This document shows, one piece after another, positions 28,410-37,954 of a stretch of DNA of 64,000 nucleotides (its first letter is position 1; the number at the start of each line of letters is the position of its first letter). The notes under the pieces were generated by a model. The model was not told where the DNA came from, did not search any database, and worked only from the letters and a program-made list of their open reading frames with translations. The position numbers and the translations under genes were made by a program. Source of the DNA: Gilliamella bombicola (GTDB lineage: Bacteria; Pseudomonadota; Gammaproteobacteria; Enterobacterales; Orbaceae); assembly GCF_900094945.1 (NCBI RefSeq), contig NZ_FMAQ01000001.1:1-64000 (forward strand). Reading direction: 5' to 3'.

Positions 28410-28849
28410 TATAGGGGCTATTGATTTTCCATTATCAATGGTACAAATAAGTTATATCGGAGCGGTGCGTATGATATGGCGAAAAATGTAAAGAAAATTA
28501 TGATTAATACAAAAAATCAACAACCTCTAATATATCGACTTTCGAAATAATTTAAAAGATTCAATTACCCAGCAATTTACTTTTTATCAATTAATAAGTG
28601 ACTGTCTAAAAATTTAAGAAAAACTGTATTCTAAGTAAAAAAAATTGTTATTAACATCTTGCTTTCGATTATAAATTATGCGGTAATAGCAATGGGCAAA
28701 CAACATAGTAAAAAATTACGGAAACGATTCACCTTAATTAATGTAACCTTGAGTACATGATTATGGTTTTGAGCTACATAATTAATACAATGTTAATACC
28801 CATACGAGCCGAAAGGCTAATTATTAATTATTGTTAGGATGTCTAGTAA
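28410..28849 (+). promoter_or_regulatory. Long leader/intergenic region of the cold-shock gene with cspA-type hairpin
   Basis: This 440-bp stretch holds no gene. Just before the cold-shock start codon, at 28806-28818, is GAGCCGAAAGGCT followed by TAATTATTAATTATT. It closely resembles the GCCGAAAGGC hairpin plus TTAATTATTAAAGG that precedes the ribosome site in the E. coli cspA thermosensor leader. The upstream part (28640-28800) probably carries the promoter and more of a long structured 5' UTR; I cannot place the promoter with confidence. Confidence 0.6.
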
Positions 28850-29059
28850 ATGAATAAGAAAACAGGCCAAGTGAAATGGTTTAATGAAAGTAAAGGTTTT
28901 GGTTTTATTACCCCTGCTGATGGAAGCAAAGATGTATTCGTTCATTTTTCTGCTATTTCAGGTGACGGTTTCAAAACCTTAGCTGAAGGGCAACAAGTTG
29001 AATTCGCTATCCAAGATAGCCCTCGCGGACCAGCCGCTGCTGAAGTTGTTGTTATCTAA
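28850..29059 (+). CDS. Cold-shock protein, CspA/CspE family
   Basis: A single-domain OB-fold RNA chaperone of 69 residues with RNP1 KGFGFI (near residue 16) and RNP2 VFVHF (near 30), the aromatic patch W11, F18, F20, F31, H33, F34, and a C-terminus [10 protein letters not shown] typical of CspC/CspE/CspA. The ribosome site is AGGA nine bases before ATG. The leader is of cspA type, so cold induction through RNA structure is likely; which Csp paralogue it is cannot be decided. Confidence 0.93.
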   Translation: MNKKTGQVKWFNESKGFGFITPADGSKDVFVHFSAISGDGFKTLAEGQQVEFAIQDSPRGPAAAEVVVI

Positions 29060-29096
29060 TAATTGAAGCTTAAAAAATTCATTTCCATACAGCAAA

Positions 29097-29123
29097 ACGC
29101 CCATTCGAAAATGGGCGTTTTTT
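29097..29123 (+). terminator. Terminator after the cold-shock gene
   Basis: ACGCCCATT and AATGGGCGT form a 9-bp stem around CGA, followed by a run of T, 38 bp past the stop codon. Confidence 0.9.
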
Positions 29124-29152
29124 ATATTCTAAAATTACATAATTTAATGCAT

Positions 29153-29175
29153 AAAAAAAGCGACCCTAAGGCCGC
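29153..29175 (-). terminator. Terminator after gapA
   Basis: On the minus strand GCGGCCTTAGGGTCGC with a following run of seven T, 24 bp past the gapA stop codon. It is back-to-back with the cold-shock terminator. Confidence 0.85.
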
Positions 29176-29198
29176 CTTTAAACAAAGCTAAATGTTAA

Positions 29199-30290
<1,092 letters not shown>

Positions 30291-30605
30291 TTAAACACGA
30301 ATTGATTAAATAGATTAGACCAAGTTAAGGTTAGATAAATTATCGCAAATAAAATCATTGTGTTATTTAAAATAATTGCCCAGTATCGTAAGACGTACTA
30401 TAGTTAAACTATGATTGTAAAAAGTTTATATGCGCGATAGATTCAATTGGATAAAAAGCGGGCTGAAACATTTTTCTTTAAATATCTATTAAAACGACAA
30501 AAAACTATATTATATTCTAATAACCTAGTTTAGTTGTTGGCACATTCTGATGCAGGAATAAGACAAATAAAATAAATTATTTTTTTATGATTTACATTTT
30601 TGATT

Positions 30606-30630
30606 GGGTATTTTTTGTTAAAAAACACCC
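30606..30630 (-). terminator. Candidate terminator for the adhesin gene
   Basis: GGGTATTTTTTGTTAAAAAACACCC folds into an 11-bp stem with one mismatch and a 3-base loop. It lies about 255 bp past the adhesin stop codon. The AT part could supply the U-run, but the position is far. Confidence 0.35.
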
Positions 30631-30640
30631 CCAAAAATTC

Positions 30641-30690
30641 CAATAAAATCAATACCTTTTCTGACCGATTTTTAATGAAAAATTGAATAC
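30641..30690. repeat. Dispersed repeat, copy B
   Basis: AATAAAATCAATACCTTTTC followed by TGACCGATTTTTAATG. It shares about 33 bases with copies A (16644) and C (44183). It continues as AAAAATTGAATACTTTTTT, which looks like a degenerate echo of its own first half. Confidence 0.65.
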
Positions 30691-30884
30691 TTTTTTGAGA
30701 ATTAAAAGCGATTATTGCTTTGGTTGTTTGGATCTTATGTTGTTGTAGTAATTAACCACGACAACACAAGCCCAGTTTTACTGGTCCGCCCCAACTACGC
30801 GGGAACTTTATTCTTTGTTAGATTATCCTCTATCTACACTATAACCCCCCCGCAGCCCAAGGTTTAAGGACTAAGAAATAAAAG

Positions 30885-32390
30885 CTAAGGTGCGGTGCAA
30901 ACAGCGTAAGAGCTATTGCTGATGCTGAGCCCGTTAACGGCGCCGCTGTCCGAGTAGACATTGAAGCCATTACCACCTGAGGCATCGCCCGTCCAGTAGC
31001 TGCCGGGGATGAAGTCCGCATCAGCATAGATGCCCATGCTGCCCCACTCCGTGAAAAACCCAGCACCTATGTGACGTTGGTAAACATTATTACTAGACGA
31101 CGGCGTGGCGCCTACTGCAGCTCGACAAGCTGAACCTGAATTAAAACCAGAACAAGTCGCATTAGTTAAATCCCTAACCTCTGACAAACGATAACCCAAA
31201 CTTCTACACCAAGAGGATTGATTAGGCTGGCTATAGTTATTAGCCCCTTGATGGACAAACCACTGCTTTAAGACAAATCCATACCTCACCTCATGACCAC
31301 GACTATCCCTACCGACTAACTCAAACGTCTGTGGCAAAGATGGCACAATCAATGGATTAGGAGTAGCTGACTGTAACTGAGTTCTATCCGCCCTAGGACC
31401 GCTTAACGTTACCCGTGTTACATAACTGGATTTATCTCTAATCCATTCATCGGCTTGTAGAATATTTCCATGTGGGTCTGTGAATGCACCAGAACGCGGC
31501 TTTGTCCAACTTACCGTTGCTCTTATACTACCATTCGTGACAACAGACCACGTCAACTGACTTCCATCTACTCCACCTATGTCTAAATCAAAATACAATC
31601 CATCAGCACCCGTTGTCGGAAAGTTTCGGTTGTAAGATGATGGACTTGTTGACTGAACTAAAAAACCCCTAACGGGACTCCATATGTTAGCTGGACCTGC
31701 GTAGCGAGGATTATCATTAGAAACGATGTTAGTAGTACCCCCCATTAACAAATTCGGCCTTGCGTAACAAACTCGAGCAACAGTGTTATACGGATTGATA
31801 TAATAATCCACCATAGCTCCACCGAAATTACTACTCCTTGGCACCCCATACTGGGTAGTTAAACTTCCTCCTGTACTTATTAACCTTACCCTATAAGGAG
31901 CATTACATATATCTAATGCATCACTACGATTAACGGTATTGCCATTTTTATCCGTAAACGATACCGATATACTCCCTGTAGCCGTTACTCCATTAGCCCC
32001 CTGTCCATCCCCATCATCATCTTCCCAATTACCCTGAACAACCAAATCATTCATACTAATTGAACTCTGTGATGACGGGACGACCATTGTTATATGACCT
32101 AAGTTACTCCCCACATACGGCAAACTTATCGGATTTGCTGCACTTGATGGATTAGTAGATGGCGTGATAACCCGACCATCCTGCAATCTTATAGACAACA
32201 AACTGTCTGCATCTGTTACCTTTGTCCGACCACCGTCGAACGTTAAATACGGCGCACTACCTTCTATTTCCTTTGATGTATTTGCCGTCAATGCCATAGA
32301 ACACTGCGCATACGACAATAAGAGTAGCAACACAAAAAACAACGGCAATTTAGGTAGAAAAGATAAGTGTCTCGGCCTTGGTGATAACAC
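30885..32390 (-). CDS. Secreted adhesin-like protein (tentative DUF823/InvE-type adhesion domain)
   Basis: A large exported protein, less AT-rich than all its neighbours (about 50% GC toward its C-terminus, by eye). The GTG at 32390 gives 501 residues with a clean signal peptide (LPLFFVLLLLLSYAQCSMA, cleavage before LTANTS). The frame stays open to an ATG at 32540, but those 50 extra codons look non-coding and begin in a heptanucleotide repeat; no start has a good ribosome site. The middle has immunoglobulin-like text (NWEDDDGDGQGANGVTATGS, ISVSFTDKNGNTV). The last ~110 residues, from WCRSLGYRLSEVRDLTNATC to the terminal AVCTAP, have four cysteines and a W/G-rich lectin-like pattern as in stand-alone DUF823 adhesins of Proteus-type bacteria. 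Family assignment is from memory of the pattern. No secretion partner is adjacent. Confidence 0.7.
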   Translation of the reverse strand: MLSPRPRHLSFLPKLPLFFVLLLLLSYAQCSMALTANTSKEIEGSAPYLTFDGGRTKVTDADSLLSIRLQDGRVITPSTNPSSAANPISLPYVGSNLGHITMVVPSSQSSISMNDLVVQGNWEDDDGDGQGANGVTATGSISVSFTDKNGNTVNRSDALDICNAPYRVRLISTGGSLTTQYGVPRSSNFGGAMVDYYINPYNTVARVCYARPNLLMGGTTNIVSNDNPRYAGPANIWSPVRGFLVQSTSPSSYNRNFPTTGADGLYFDLDIGGVDGSQLTWSVVTNGSIRATVSWTKPRSGAFTDPHGNILQADEWIRDKSSYVTRVTLSGPRADRTQLQSATPNPLIVPSLPQTFELVGRDSRGHEVRYGFVLKQWFVHQGANNYSQPNQSSWCRSLGYRLSEVRDLTNATCSGFNSGSACRAAVGATPSSSNNVYQRHIGAGFFTEWGSMGIYADADFIPGSYWTGDASGGNGFNVYSDSGAVNGLSISNSSYAVCTAP

Positions 32391-32514
32391 TGCCGATAAA
32401 CATGGCGACTTCGTTAAATGCAATGATTTTGATAATTCAGATGATACAAATAAGAACTGAGTCTGATTTAGACTACAGCGAAAATGAAAAAGATTTAGGG
32501 CGTAGGTTTGGCAG

Positions 32515-32546
32515 GCCAGATGCCAGATGCCAGATGCCATGCATGG
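32515..32546. repeat. Triple heptanucleotide repeat and palindrome at the adhesin 5' end
   Basis: GCCAGAT occurs three times in tandem (32515-32535), followed by GCCA and the perfect 10-bp palindrome CCATGCATGG (32537-32546). The ATG farthest upstream of the adhesin frame lies in this palindrome, so changes in repeat number would shift the frame of any product starting there. Confidence 0.7.
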
Positions 32547-32981
32547 TAGCGCATTTCGATTATCCTGTCAAGTAATTTTTTGTTTTATTTGAATTTTTTA
32601 CAACTGACTGCTTAACTGATGAGCTCTCTCTTGTTTTGAAAGCGATTGAATTATAATCGGTTGATTAATAATGCGCTAGTTTTTTTGTTAAATATTTGTA
32701 AAGTTTTGTTATGGATAATAGGAGTTAAATTATCGTTGCTTGTTTTGGGGAATATTTTTGCTGGTTGCTTTTTTAGTACCTTTAAAAGTACCAACAACTA
32801 GGTAAGATTAGCACCTTAAGAAGGAATATGTGGCTTGGCTTTATAGGATTTCGCATAAAAATTCTTCACTCGGGCGTTATCTCAGATGCTATTTATTTTT
32901 TAAAGACCAAAACGTCCTAAACCAAACCACTCCCAGCTATTTTATATATAATAGTAGGTATTAAAATGTTTTTACTGCAAG
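32547..32981. other. Non-coding region between ldh-like gene and adhesin
   Basis: No solid gene. It contains the near-palindrome GTACCTTTAAAAGTAC around 32777-32792. It also has a 30-codon plus-strand ORF (32828-32920, MWLGFIGFRIK...) with AAGGA just upstream, which I cannot support beyond that. The remainder is AT-rich and featureless. Confidence 0.35.
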
Positions 32982-33902
32982 TTATCTAATTTGATCAATA
33001 TACCCTTTTACTATATTTACGCTTTTTTCAAAGAGTTGTTTTTCATTTTCGGTAAAGTCGAGCTTGATCACTTTTTTGATTCCATGCTGATCTAAAATTG
33101 CAGGGACACCAATAGCAACATTTTTATAGCCATACTCTCCGTCTAAAATACAACTGAGCGCTAATGCTCGGTGGCTGTTGGTGAATATATGTTGGCATAT
33201 TTCGGTGATAGTGCTGGCAATACCGTATTCGGTACAGTGTTTTCGATTCGCTATTTCAAAGCCCATTTTTCGAGCTTGGCTACCCACTTCATCAAAATCT
33301 ATTTTGTTTTTTTCTAGATCATTTAAATTAATACCATAAACTGATGAATGAGACCAAACTGGAAACTGCGAATCACCATGTTCGCCCACAATGAAGGCGT
33401 CAATGCTTTGTGGGCCTATGTCCATTTTTTCGCCTAACAATCGACGTAATCGTACCGTATCAAGCCATACCCCTGTACCAATTACGCGGTGACGAGGTAG
33501 CCCTGATAGTTTCCAGACTTGATATGTGATGGCATCGCAAGGGTTGGTTGCAATTAAGAAGATGCCTTTAAATCCATTACTCATCATGTTAGGTACAATG
33601 CTAGCAACAATTTTAGATGTACCAGCAAGTTCTTCGGCTCGGCTTTTTTGGGCTATGCCTGATGTGACGGTGATAATGGCAATATCTATGTCAGCGCAAT
33701 CTGTCGATTCACGCAAGCTAACTTTAACCATGTTTTGCCGATAAGCGGCGGCATCTAATAAGTCTTGCGCATGTCCATAGGCTAGCTCTTTATTGAGGTC
33801 AACGAGTGCGATTTCTTCACAAATGCCTCGGTTAACCAATGTATAAGCTGTTGTTGATCCAACATTACCCACGCCAATAATCATTACTTTTCGTAATTTC
33901 AT
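32982..33902 (-). CDS. L-lactate / L-2-hydroxyacid dehydrogenase
   Basis: An NAD-dependent LDH/MDH-superfamily enzyme of 306 residues: Rossmann GVGNVGSTTAYTLV (near 10), acidic residue in ALVDLN, active site NPCDAITY, the substrate-binding Arg in LDTVRLRRLLG and the catalytic His in VGEHGDSQFPVWS. The mobile substrate loop (SGIAQKSRAEELAGTS, near 82-97) is shorter than in classical lactate dehydrogenase. The C-terminal text (NRKHCTEYGIASTI) resembles L-2-hydroxyisocaproate dehydrogenase. So lactate is plausible as a fermentation product but the true 2-oxoacid substrate is open. It is a single gene. Confidence 0.8.
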   Translation of the reverse strand: MKLRKVMIIGVGNVGSTTAYTLVNRGICEEIALVDLNKELAYGHAQDLLDAAAYRQNMVKVSLRESTDCADIDIAIITVTSGIAQKSRAEELAGTSKIVASIVPNMMSNGFKGIFLIATNPCDAITYQVWKLSGLPRHRVIGTGVWLDTVRLRRLLGEKMDIGPQSIDAFIVGEHGDSQFPVWSHSSVYGINLNDLEKNKIDFDEVGSQARKMGFEIANRKHCTEYGIASTITEICQHIFTNSHRALALSCILDGEYGYKNVAIGVPAILDQHGIKKVIKLDFTENEKQLFEKSVNIVKGYIDQIR

Positions 33903-34154
33903 GTTAAGCCTCGCTTGATTTAAGAAATAGGTAAAACAGTAAAAATTAGCTCAATAATATACCTTTAGGTATTATCAATAAAGAGACATTATTGCGACCT
34001 AGTTAATTATTTGTTTTGTGCTAACTATTAGTTAAATAGACGGAATTACCTACTATTTAATTGAGTTTTATATACAATAAATTCAGGCTATCGTTATAGC
34101 AATAATGAAGCAAGAAACAGCGAGTTTTAAAAAGGATTTGACTTTATTACACCA

Positions 34155-34173
34155 AATGATAATAATTCTCATT
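34155..34173 (+). promoter_or_regulatory. Fur-box-like operator upstream of the sit operon
   Basis: The core TGATAATAATTCTCA is a 7-1-7 inverted repeat with one mismatch and fits the Fur consensus GATAATGATAATCATTATC. It lies about 140 bp before the first gene of a Mn/Fe ABC transporter. Fur is the likely binder; a related metalloregulator (MntR, Mur) is possible. Confidence 0.7.
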
Positions 34174-34314
34174 AACATTTAATTTTATTGCTGTTGCAAA
34201 CGGTAATGCTGTTTCATTATTATAACTAATTAAATAAAAGATCTCTGCTTGATTGTTATATCGCTATCACTGAATTTTGTTATTTGATTATGTGTTGTTT
34301 GCAAGGAGTCGCTA

Positions 34315-35235
34315 ATGAAGTTCATTTTTTTTAAAAACCGCAAAACGTTATTAAAGGTTATTTTAACTTCGTTAATTATTTTGGCTGGTCTTTCTGAATC
34401 TGCCCATGCGGTAGGAAAAAAGTTTAAAGTGGTTACCACCTTTACCATTATTCAAGATATTGCGCAAAATGTTGCTGGTGATGCTGCTGAGGTTGAGTCA
34501 ATTACCAAAGTCGGGGCTGAAATTCATGAGTACGATCCCACTCCGAAAGATATCACTAAAGTGCATTCAGCCGATTTGGTGTTATGGAATGGCCTTAATT
34601 TAGAGCTTTGGTTTAAACGTTTTTTTGAAGACGTTAAAGATGTACCTTCGGTTGTAGTGACAGAGGGTATTGAGCCAATGCCAATTCAAGAAGGTAGCTA
34701 TAAAGGTAACCCAAATCCGCATGCTTGGATGTCGCCAACGTTGGCTTTAATTTATGTTGAAAATATCCGTGCGGCGTTTGTTAAATACGATCCTAAAAAT
34801 GCAGATATTTATAATAAAAACGCAGCCGATTATATTGCTAAAATTAAAGCTCTTGATGCACCATTACGTGAACGTTTAGCTAAAATTCCTGAAGCTAAAC
34901 GTTGGTTAGTCACCAGTGAGGGCGCGTTTAGTTATTTGGCTCGTGACTATAATTTGAAAGAAGCTTACCTTTGGCCAATCAATGCCGAGCAACAAGGCAC
35001 CCCTCAGCAAGTTAGGCATTTAATTGATTTAGTTAGAGCAAATGATATTCCTGTTATTTTTAGTGAGAGTACTATTTCAGATAAGCCCGCTAAACAAGTT
35101 AGTAAAGAAACCGATATTAAATATGGCGGCGTTTTATATGTCGATTCACTTTCAACTAAAGATGGCCCTGTACCCACTTATATTGATCTACTCAAAGTGA
35201 CCGTTGAAACTATCGCTAAAGGATTTGAAAAATAA
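34315..35235 (+). CDS. sitA: Mn/Fe ABC transporter substrate-binding protein (SitA/YfeA-like)
   Basis: A periplasmic cluster A-I metal-binding protein of 306 residues. The signal peptide ends at ESAHA near residue 32. The metal ligands can be read as His in [11 protein letters not shown], His in [10 protein letters not shown], Glu in TSEGAFSYL and Asp in YVDSLS, the His-His-Glu-Asp set of Mn/Fe rather than zinc binders; there is no His-rich loop. The stop codon overlaps the next ATG by one base (TAATG). It heads a four-gene operon behind a Fur-like box. Confidence 0.93.
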   Translation: MKFIFFKNRKTLLKVILTSLIILAGLSESAHAVGKKFKVVTTFTIIQDIAQNVAGDAAEVESITKVGAEIHEYDPTPKDITKVHSADLVLWNGLNLELWFKRFFEDVKDVPSVVVTEGIEPMPIQEGSYKGNPNPHAWMSPTLALIYVENIRAAFVKYDPKNADIYNKNAADYIAKIKALDAPLRERLAKIPEAKRWLVTSEGAFSYLARDYNLKEAYLWPINAEQQGTPQQVRHLIDLVRANDIPVIFSESTISDKPAKQVSKETDIKYGGVLYVDSLSTKDGPVPTYIDLLKVTVETIAKGFEK

Positions 35236-36128
35236 TGACTCAAATTTGCTTGAATGTTGATGATATCACCGTGACTTATAATAATGGTCATACCGCAATT
35301 TATGATGCTAGCTTTCGCTTAAATGGTGGCACTATCTGTGCGTTAGTTGGCGTTAATGGTAGTGGTAAATCGACGTTATTTAAAAGCATTATGGGGATGG
35401 TTCGTCCAACTCGTGGTCATGTCACATTTAATGATATGTCAGTTAAGCAGACCTTAAAACAAAATATCATTGCTTATGTCCCACAAACCGAAGAGGTCGA
35501 TTGGGATTTTCCTGTCCTTGTGTCAGATGTGGTCATGATGGGGCGATATGGGCATATGTCCTTTTTACGTATTCCAAGTAAAGAAGATAAAAAACAGGTC
35601 GATCTTGCCCTTGAGCGTGTCAATATGCTCGATTTTAAACATCGTCAGATTGGTGAACTGTCAGGTGGACAAAAAAAACGGGTATTTTTAGCTCGAGCGT
35701 TAGCTCAGCAAGGTAAAGTGCTGTTGCTAGATGAACCCTTTACTGGGGTTGATGTTAAAACTGAAAATGCCATTATTGATCTGTTGAAAAATCTGCGCAA
35801 AGAAGGCCATTTGATTTTAGTTTCAACTCATAACTTAGGTAGTGTGCCAGAATTTTGCGATCAAGTGGTATTAATTAATCAAACTGTTTTGGCCTTTGGT
35901 CCAACTAAAACAACCTTTACACCACAAAATTTAATGACCACCTTTGGTGGTGCCCTGCGTTACCTGAGTTTGTCGGGCGAACAATTGCACGATGATGAAG
36001 ATCCTCGTAAAGTATCGATCTTAACCGATGATGAACGCGCTGCAATTTTTTATGGGGAAGGTAAGCATGACTCACCTCATCGAGATTTGCTAGTTAACCA
36101 TCACGATAATGAACCAAAAGGGCAATAA
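35235..36128 (+). CDS. sitB: Mn/Fe ABC transporter ATP-binding protein (SitB-like)
   Basis: The cytoplasmic ATPase of the transporter. Walker [17 protein letters not shown] (near 38), Q-loop [13 protein letters not shown], signature [15 protein letters not shown], Walker [13 protein letters not shown] and the H-loop STHNLG are intact. The 297 residues are longer than usual; the surplus is a charged C-terminal tail with several His and Asp ([16 protein letters not shown]). It overlaps sitA by one base and precedes sitC by 3 bp. Confidence 0.94.
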   Translation: MTQICLNVDDITVTYNNGHTAIYDASFRLNGGTICALVGVNGSGKSTLFKSIMGMVRPTRGHVTFNDMSVKQTLKQNIIAYVPQTEEVDWDFPVLVSDVVMMGRYGHMSFLRIPSKEDKKQVDLALERVNMLDFKHRQIGELSGGQKKRVFLARALAQQGKVLLLDEPFTGVDVKTENAIIDLLKNLRKEGHLILVSTHNLGSVPEFCDQVVLINQTVLAFGPTKTTFTPQNLMTTFGGALRYLSLSGEQLHDDEDPRKVSILTDDERAAIFYGEGKHDSPHRDLLVNHHDNEPKGQ

Positions 36129-36131
36129 TAA

Positions 36132-36998
36132 ATGGAACTATTACTTGAACCATTCACCTACGGTTTTATGTTAAAAGCAATTTGGGTAAGTAGTATTGTG
36201 GGTGCTGCCTGTGCTTTTTTATCGGCTTTTTTAATGTTAAAAGGTTGGTCACTCATGGGCGATGCGCTTTCGCATTCTGTTGTGCCTGGAGTTGCAGGGG
36301 CTTATGCGTTGGGGGTACCTTATTCTGTTGGTGCTTTTTTTACCGGATTACTCGCTGCGCTAGCCATTACGCTAGTGCGTGCCTTTACCCGATTAAAAGC
36401 AGACGCCATTATTGGTTTTATCTTTTCAACCTTTTTTGCTGTCGGTTTGTTAATTATTTCGCTCAATCCAACATCAATCAATGCGCAAACCATTATATTT
36501 GGCAATATTCTAGGAATTGATGATAGTGATATGTGGCAAGTGCAAATCATTATTTTGGTGTCTTTTATATTACTTTTCTTTTTTTGGAAGGATTTGTTAG
36601 TCGTTTTTTTTGATGAAACCCATGCCCGATCCATTGGATTAAAACCACTACCATTAAAAATCCTATTTTTTACCATTTTAAGCGCCTGCACTGTTGCGGC
36701 ACTGCAAACTGTTGGTGCCATTTTAGTAATTGCTATGGTTATTACACCTGGTGCAACCGCTTACTTATTGACTAATCGATTTTCGCACTTATTGATTATT
36801 TCGGTTCTAATTGGTGCGATAACAAGTGCTATTGGTGCTTGGATCAGTTACTTTTTAAATGGCGAAACCGGTGGCGTTATTGTTACGTTGCAAACGCTAA
36901 TATTTATTGCTGCATTCTTATTTGCTCCACAGCAAGGGTTAATTGTAAATCGCCTTAGGATCCGCCAAAGCCGTTTAAATAAAAGGGGGCTGGTATGA
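36132..36998 (+). CDS. sitC: Mn/Fe ABC transporter permease (SitC-like)
   Basis: An ABC-3 family inner-membrane permease of 288 residues with about eight hydrophobic helices. LMLKGWSLMGDALSHSVVPG (near 34-53) is the family signature, and FDETHARSIGLKPLPL (near 162-177) is the probable coupling helix. GAILVIAMVITPGATAYLL is the conserved late helix. It overlaps sitD by 4 bp (ATGA). Confidence 0.93.
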   Translation: MELLLEPFTYGFMLKAIWVSSIVGAACAFLSAFLMLKGWSLMGDALSHSVVPGVAGAYALGVPYSVGAFFTGLLAALAITLVRAFTRLKADAIIGFIFSTFFAVGLLIISLNPTSINAQTIIFGNILGIDDSDMWQVQIIILVSFILLFFFWKDLLVVFFDETHARSIGLKPLPLKILFFTILSACTVAALQTVGAILVIAMVITPGATAYLLTNRFSHLLIISVLIGAITSAIGAWISYFLNGETGGVIVTLQTLIFIAAFLFAPQQGLIVNRLRIRQSRLNKRGLV

Positions 36999-37831
36999 CA
37001 GAGTTTTGGGAATATATCTATTATCCGCTTACTCTTCCCCTTATTCAGCGCGCAATCTTAGCTTCGTTAGCAACCGGTATTGTGTGTGCCCTACTATCTT
37101 GTTTTTTAGTTTTAAAAGGTTGGTCGTTAATGGGCGATGCGATTTCGCATGCGGTTTTACCCGGCATTGTGCTGGCATATGTAGCAGGTATCCCTATTAT
37201 CATCGGTGCTTTTGCTTCTGGCCTATTTTGCTCGGTTGCAACAGGTTATATTAAAGAAAACAGTCGCATTAAAGAAGATACGGTCATGGGAATTGTGTTT
37301 TCGGGGATGTTTGCTTTTGGCTTAGTGTTATTTTCCAAAGTAGATACATCGCAACATTTAAATCATATCCTATTTGGTAGTGTGCTTGGCACCAGTTATG
37401 ACGAGCTTAAACAGATCATCTTTATTGCTGTAATTGTCTCGCTTTTAATTATCATTAAACGCCGTGATCTTATGCTCTATTGCTTCGACCCAGTGCAAGC
37501 TAAAGTTGTAGGACTGCCCGTTAAGTTACTCCATTACGGTTTGTTGAGTGTTTTGGCTTTAACTATTGTAGGATCATTAAAAGTCGCTGGGATGATTTTA
37601 GTTATTGCGATGTTAATAGCCCCTGGCATCACTGCTTTTTCATTAAGTAAACGCTTTGAATGGATGTTAGTGATTGCCGTATTGGTTTCGACATTTTCAA
37701 CAGTGATGGGAACGTTAATAAGTTATTATATAGATGCGTCAACTAGCGCTTGTATCGTTATTTTACAAGCAACTCTTTTTTTATTTGCCCAAACTTATCA
37801 GTTTGTTGCTCACAAAAAAGTGCGCCGTTAA
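36995..37831 (+). CDS. sitD: Mn/Fe ABC transporter permease (SitD-like)
   Basis: The second ABC-3 permease, 278 residues, paralogous to SitC and probably its heterodimer partner. It has LVLKGWSLMGDAISHAVLPG, the coupling segment CFDPVQAKVVGLPVKLLHYG and MILVIAMLIAPGITAFSLS. It ends the operon; the hairpin that follows carries its T-run only on the other strand, so no sitD terminator is evident. Confidence 0.93.
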   Translation: MTEFWEYIYYPLTLPLIQRAILASLATGIVCALLSCFLVLKGWSLMGDAISHAVLPGIVLAYVAGIPIIIGAFASGLFCSVATGYIKENSRIKEDTVMGIVFSGMFAFGLVLFSKVDTSQHLNHILFGSVLGTSYDELKQIIFIAVIVSLLIIIKRRDLMLYCFDPVQAKVVGLPVKLLHYGLLSVLALTIVGSLKVAGMILVIAMLIAPGITAFSLSKRFEWMLVIAVLVSTFSTVMGTLISYYIDASTSACIVILQATLFLFAQTYQFVAHKKVRR

Positions 37832-37888
37832 ATTAATTTTTGAAACTACTATTGAAATCACTATTAAAACTACATTGTTAATAGCTAT

Positions 37889-37931
37889 AAAAAAACAGCG
37901 TAAATATATTTGTAACTCTATTTACGCTGTA
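37889..37931 (-). terminator. Terminator after dnaB
   Basis: ACAGCGTAAATA and TATTTACGCTGT pair around a 14-base loop; on the minus strand a T-run follows. It lies 24 bp past the dnaB stop codon. Confidence 0.8.
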
Positions 37932-37954
37932 CTGATGCTTATTACTTTTAGTTT

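Noticed and set aside
30839-31066. 75-residue minus-strand ORF overlapping the adhesin end
   Set aside because: A shifted frame of the adhesin C-terminal domain, kept open by its higher GC.
32777-32792. Near-palindrome GTACCTTTAAAAGTAC
   Set aside because: One pair of mismatches, AT-rich, and far downstream of both neighbouring genes; no regulatory role can be argued.
36320-36721. 133-residue minus-strand ORF in the sit operon
   Set aside because: Antisense of the SitC permease; no ribosome site or family similarity.
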